This document shows positions 59,281 through 64,000 of a stretch of DNA of 64,000 nt, piece by piece (positions within the stretch are counted from its first letter, which is position 1; every line of letters begins with the position of its first letter). Source of the DNA: Cordia subcordata (lineage: Eukaryota; Streptophyta; Magnoliopsida; Boraginales; Cordiaceae); assembly GCA_028554755.1 (NCBI GenBank), contig JAPTOF010000020.1, positions 4,965,001 to 5,029,000 of the forward strand, written 5' to 3'. Under the pieces are notes generated by a model, which was given only the letters and a program-made list of their open reading frames with translations, was not told where the DNA came from and did not search any database. The position numbers and the translations under genes are program-made.

Positions 59281-60214
59281 CTTTTCCCTTGAACAGTAGA
59301 ATGTTAGATTAGTGGTAGGTGATTTGTATTGCTCTTGACTCTCTGGAGTAAATACTTCTCCAGTAGTTTGAGCGAATTGAATAAAATGAAGTTGTTATTC
59401 TATTTGGCACATTCACTTCTATTGATTATTGCACTTAATTATTTCCTTTAAAATATTCTTATTATTATGTACTTTGTCCCCCTCCAATTTAGAATGGTGG
59501 TGGATTTATGTTGAAGTAGAAAGACGATTGAGTATAATGTCTAACTAAATGTCAATGCTGTGATTAGAAGAAAATGATTTAGAGACCAGAAATTCAATCA
59601 GTGCTTTGATACGTCTTCTCAACAATCATTAAGATGCTCAATTGGAATAATGTTTGCCCAGTGAGTATAGTCTCCAGCATTTACATAAAAAGCAAGCTGA
59701 TAAACCAAACATGTAACGTTTCACGGACCACCTGGAGAAAGGAAAAAGAAGCAAGAACAGCAACATGCTTTGTTTAGATAAGCTTGTTATAAGATGCCCC
59801 ATTTTATCTTATTCCTTACAAGCATCTTATGAAAACTCAATATCCTCTTTTCTATATAAGAAAGCATACTAAGTACACCAACAGCCACTTTCATGCACAT
59901 ATGATATATCTCTAACCATGGAGCATCACAGCATATTGTAGATAAAATGAAAGAGACTTAATGCCAGAAACAAATTTGCTGTTTCGGCACCAAGATGAGA
60001 CAAGGAAATATAATCCGAAGAATCTAACACCATCAACGTGATCAAGAGACACAAGGTCAAATGAGTCGGTGAAGAATCAGCTATTAGTAACACACTTGCA
60101 ACAGTCAACAAGTTTAATCTATACACGACCACGTACAAGAATCCACGCGTAAGGCTTTAATGGGAGTAAACTTTGACATTTCAATTTCTGATCATTTATT
60201 TGCACGAATGGGTG
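59281..60214. other. Intergenic, 3' flanks of two convergent genes
   Basis: AATAAAATG near 59378 could be the poly-A signal of the small peptide gene. No coding feature is supported before the 3' end of the kinase gene at 60215. Confidence 0.4.
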
Positions 60215-63200
60215 TCATGAACTAAAGAGGTGCCAGTGATGATCTGATGGTAGGTTTTCCTTGATCTTCTCTAGTCTCTTTAATATCTCCAAGAAATGTG
60301 GCCTCCGGTTCATATCCGCTGCCCAGCACTCCTCGATTAAACTGAACCAATATAAGAAACCAAAAGAAGAGAAATTTCAGGCATGTGTCTTCCATCAGTG
60401 TGGATTAGAGGTAATAAGACAGGTAAATCTTGCCAGATTTGACCAAATTTTGCTGGTACCAAACAGATAAGTCCCATGTGGAAAAAGGCGACTGAGCAGA
60501 TTCTAAAAAATGGAGCAAATATTTGGCAATTTAGAGATTACAATATGCCACGCAACAAGTCAATGTGAACAATGGTTGCAATTTAATGTGAACAATGATG
60601 TGGATGTCCTGACCGAAATTGGAACTCCTTTCTGATCAAGTGTAATGATGCTGATTCTAGTGCATATTTGCTAACATGAAAATCAAGCCAAAAGGTAATG
60701 CCAAATGCCTTATAACTGTTCTAGACAATGAAACACTGTCTAGGTTACAAAAATACCATGTCTATATGAAACAGTCTAGGTTATAAAAATACCATGTCTG
60801 TGACACCGTCTAGGTCAATAGATTTAACATGTCTATGCTTGATGGAAAATTTAGATTGACTGCTTATGAGTAAAGTTTATTTCTTTGTAAATCAAATTTA
60901 ATTACCAACCATAATATATTGTTAACTTTTAGAAATTTATTATACTTTTTTCATGTTCTTTGGCATGGTGCACTACTTCTTCCATGGGTTTATCGGAAGT
61001 AACTATCGAACATCTCTTTTCTATGCTTACAAATTGAAGCTAGCGTCTCCTCAGTGTTCTGCTTATAATTTAGCACTATATATATGCAAAACACTTAGAA
61101 GATTTTTAGTCTGAGAGGTGACTTACCCTTTTAGTTCAGGAACATGTCCTTTTGCCCTAAACATTGGTCTCTGCCCTTCCGCGATGTACTTTGCTGCTTC
61201 ATATGGTTCATAGTTTGATAATGGTGGATCACCTTCAAGCATCTGCAGCAAATATTGGCCATTGATCTCATTCTATATCTATGAACTCATAGTATTCTAA
61301 TTCCTGGTGCTAAGGATGGTACCTCGTATAGGATCATTGCAAAGGAGAAAACATCAACTTTCTTATCATACTTCCTGTGTCTGAAAACTTCAGGAGCCAT
61401 ATACCGATCTTATATCCAGAACATGAAAATTCTAAAGTTAGTCAACCACCAATCCAGAAGTACAATTCTGCAAGAGAAATGTTCAAATTCTTTCACTTAC
61501 AACTTCCAGTCTCGCCCGTCATTTTGTACACATCATGAGAATTTTGAACCCTGATGAGCTTACTCAACCCAAAATCTCCCACTTTCAAATGGTCAGCACT
61601 AGAGTTGACAAGAAGAACATTCCTGATGAAACATAGAAATTAGCATGTCGCTTTCAAGGGAATCAGAAAATGAACCTCGTGAAAAAATTGAGAATGGAAA
61701 AGATCTTGCGCTGCCAACTCTATGCTTTCGTTGGATAAATGCGCAAGCAGATATCAAGAAGAACTCACCTTGGCTTTAAATCTCGGTGAATTATGACATT
61801 TGGTTCGGTGTGAAGATAAGCCATACCTCTGCCAACAAAACATTCACACACTTATATTACAACAGGATATCTAAATTCTCTTTGACAGCAGAGAGCAACT
61901 CGACATCCCCTCAACACTCTCTTTCTAATTACTTAAATACTAGAACATGATACGAGACCAACCAATGATGAGTCGTTTGCCATCTCTGAGGACTTATCAG
62001 ATGATCAAAGCAAAGATGTAAGCTTTGACATAAAAAGATACGCTCACATTTATGGATTGGTCATGGGGTATTATTTGCATCTACTATAAGGCAAGGTATC
62101 AGGATCTATCACAGCTCTATCATCAACAAATCTGAGACATCTAAGAAAAAATTATTTATGCATTTTATAGGATAAGTTTTCTGAAGTAGATCTGGCACAC
62201 GTCAATCAGGTGATAGACTACACTATTCAATCGAGATTATCAGAACATGAGACACTAGTTTTGCATGTAGACTGAAGGTCTACGGGAAAAAGTATACTTC
62301 TCATAAAATATAAATGCCGAAAGATGCAAGAAATATAAAATATCTCCAAAACAGCAAAGAAAGTTAAATTGTTCTCCTAGGGTTTCATTTAGATTTGACA
62401 CAAGTCTCTGGGACAAATGTTCACTTTCACAACTCTGTGCACTGAGATATACTTTCCCTGGTTGAAAAAAGAAAAGGAAGTGACTTGGATGGTAAATTCA
62501 AGAATCATTCATGAAGGGAAATAAAAATGATATTACCAAACCCAATTACCTGACAATATCTAAAGCAAAATTGACTGCTGTAGATGGACTAAGCGCACCT
62601 TTCCCCTTCAGATACTGATGAAGATCACCCTATTCACGAATAAGACATAAAACTACTTAGCGTAAAACAGCCCCCTCAATATCAAAATTGTAGAATCTAC
62701 TTCAGAATAGAGATGAGAAAGCATTCACTTACTCCTCTTAAATATTCAGTAATTAACATCAAGGGTTTCTTTTCGGTAACAGCTCCAAGGAATTGGACAA
62801 CATTTGGATGACGGAGCTTCACAAGCAAATTTACCTCGTGCCTGAAGTCTTGACTGCAACAGCAGAAAAATGAGCCACTTCACAAGAATATAAAAAATGT
62901 ACAACTACAAGAATGCATTGACAAACCAGCTACTTTGAAAGAAATTATACATGAAATAAATGATAAATAATCCTTTATGATGAAGATAGATCTATATTCC
63001 AAAAGAAGCGAAAAGTTATGTAGCAGTAATTCTTCTGATCAAGAGTACAAGAAGTTAGCTCTCACTCAAAACCTAAGCCCAATTAACAATAAAAATTTCA
63101 CAAAAATGTGTTGAAGTTATTACAACATAGAAACAAAAATACCAGCCCAGACCCTTTTTGAAATGCAAGATGTAGAAGTCTCACAATAGTAATGGAACTT

Positions 63201-63578
63201 ACGTAACTAATCTATCATCTGAAAGGCTTGGAAGAATGCGCTTGACAGCTACAGGCGTCCCACGCCAACAAGCTTTTAGTATCTCACCAAAAGACCCCTA
63301 TGAACAATAGCAATAATCAGAATAACATACTTCTCATAGACGAAGATAAGAATGATACCCAGCTCCGGATCTAGTGAAAATTTACATGCAGCATTGAACA
63401 ATTGAAGGTAACAGATTTACAGCATGACAAGGCTGTAGGGCCAAAAAGGAAAAAGACAGACCTTCCCTATGACAGTTGAGTTTGAAAAGTCCAGCTCAGT
63501 TGGATCAATTTCCCAGTCACACTTATTTGGTAAAGGTGGTGGAACTGGCCTTGGCTCAAAATGGCTCCCATTCTGGCC
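60215..63578 (-). CDS. VIK: VIK-like (VH1-interacting kinase type) Raf-like protein kinase, C-terminal part; 5' end outside window
   Basis: Nine exons are visible: 63578-63462, 63297-63203, 62853-62733, 62629-62550, 61828-61769, 61622-61501, 61408-61323, 61242-61127 and 60341-60215. They encode 307 residues in one frame to TGA at 60217-60215. The first starts in phase 0 with GQNGSHFEPRPVPPPLPN and CDWEIDPTELDFSNS. Kinase motifs in order: GKGSFGEIL (P-loop), VAVKR (catalytic Lys), FRHEVNLLVKLRHPNVVQFL, HRDLKPRN (catalytic loop), VGDFGLSK (metal site), GETGSYRYMAPEVF (activation segment) and DVFSFAMILYEMLEG; the C-terminus ends LPSDHHWHLFSS. The pattern fits VIK, an ankyrin-repeat Raf-like MAP3K in Arabidopsis that interacts with the receptor kinase VH1/BRL2 in vein patterning. 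The ankyrin part would lie to the right of the window. Confidence 0.9.
60733..60838 (+). repeat. Short tandem repeat in the last VIK-like intron, ~36-bp unit, 3 copies
   Basis: The unit has CTGTCTAGGTTACAAAAATA followed by CCATGTCTAT, at about 60734, 60770 and 60804. The third copy is diverged. Confidence 0.75.
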
Positions 63579-64000
63579 CTGCAACATCAATGCTAAAATT
63601 TCAAAATAGGTAACTCTAACCAGATGACAAGAGAAGGAAAAAGAATAATTTCAGATGACAAGAGAAGACAAAAACCAGTACATATCTTACATGAACAAGT
63701 CATATCTTAAATGAATCAGTGAGAGATGAAATGGGAAAGGTTTAACTTGTAGATTTGTGAGCAAGATCAAAGATTTTCTAACATATTATTAGGGAAAGAC
63801 TGTAGACACTTCATCCAATTTGCATGATAAAAAGCAACAAGCACAACTGCAGCTTACAATTGCAAGATAAAAGTGACAAAGACATCTGCAGCTTACAATG
63901 TGAGAGAGCCTGACTAGGACAGGTGAACAAGATAAGCAGTGTTTTCAAAGCCAGATTTGGCTAGGATATGGATGTTCATTACTCGAACTTGTGCAAAACC
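63579..64000 (-). other. Upstream intron sequence of the VIK-like gene
   Basis: Starts at the acceptor GTTGCAG before 63578 and has no further exon recognisable up to the window edge. A CATCTGCAGCTTACAAT-type repeat occurs near 63847 and 63882. Confidence 0.6.

Overview
This is a nuclear genome fragment from a flowering plant, almost certainly a dicot. It is AT-rich, its genes are split by GT-AG introns, and all recognisable proteins are plant types: R2R3-MYB, SPX-EXS PHO1-like, plant O-fucosyltransferase, VIK-type kinase. Intergenic space is full of short inverted-repeat transposons, Helitron ends and microsatellites. The species cannot be named from the sequence alone.

Layout: 1-4.06 kb has no host gene and holds two inverted copies of one TIR element (790-4057), one of them carrying a younger nested MITE. 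A MIXTA-like subgroup-9 MYB gene lies on + (4599-6397). It has an in-frame TGA ahead of a conserved-looking C-terminal segment, and a degenerate copy of its 3' end sits at 7931-8305. From 8.4 to 13.1 kb are a possible solo LTR, MITE debris and a LINE relic. A single-exon plastid-targeted five-bladed beta-propeller glycosidase-like gene is on - (13757-15154). MITEs fill 15.7-17.6 kb. Two mitoribosomal protein genes face away from each other: mS23 on - (18940-22276, with a leader intron and site II promoter motifs) and bL32m on + (24239-26951).

From 27 to 33 kb there is no gene, only nested transposons: a Helitron end inside a TIR element, and a foldback element with tRNA-like boxes. A complete 13-exon PHO1-family phosphate exporter gene occupies + 34700-40158, followed by a GCK-domain gene (41153-41758, + strand) with no in-frame ATG. 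An eight-exon plant O-fucosyltransferase gene is on - (43724-49312). After a repeat-rich gap, a four-exon p24-delta cargo receptor gene is on + (53377-57090), then a short Helitron, a small secreted-peptide candidate (58847-58978), and the 3' kinase part of a VIK-like Raf kinase gene on - that runs off the right edge (60215-63578).

The genes do not form one pathway. The noteworthy relationships are the head-to-head mitoribosomal pair, the two secretory-pathway genes (O-fucosyltransferase and p24), and several small duplications that are still readable: the MYB 3' end, PHO1 exon 6, bL32m intron 1 and a 58-bp perfect repeat. I found no clear unknown multi-gene system. The best leads are the MYB internal stop, the PHO1 pseudo-exon, the foldback element with pol III-like boxes and the GCK gene start. 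Exon boundaries were placed by eye from GT-AG signals, reading frame and family conservation; no alignment or search was run.
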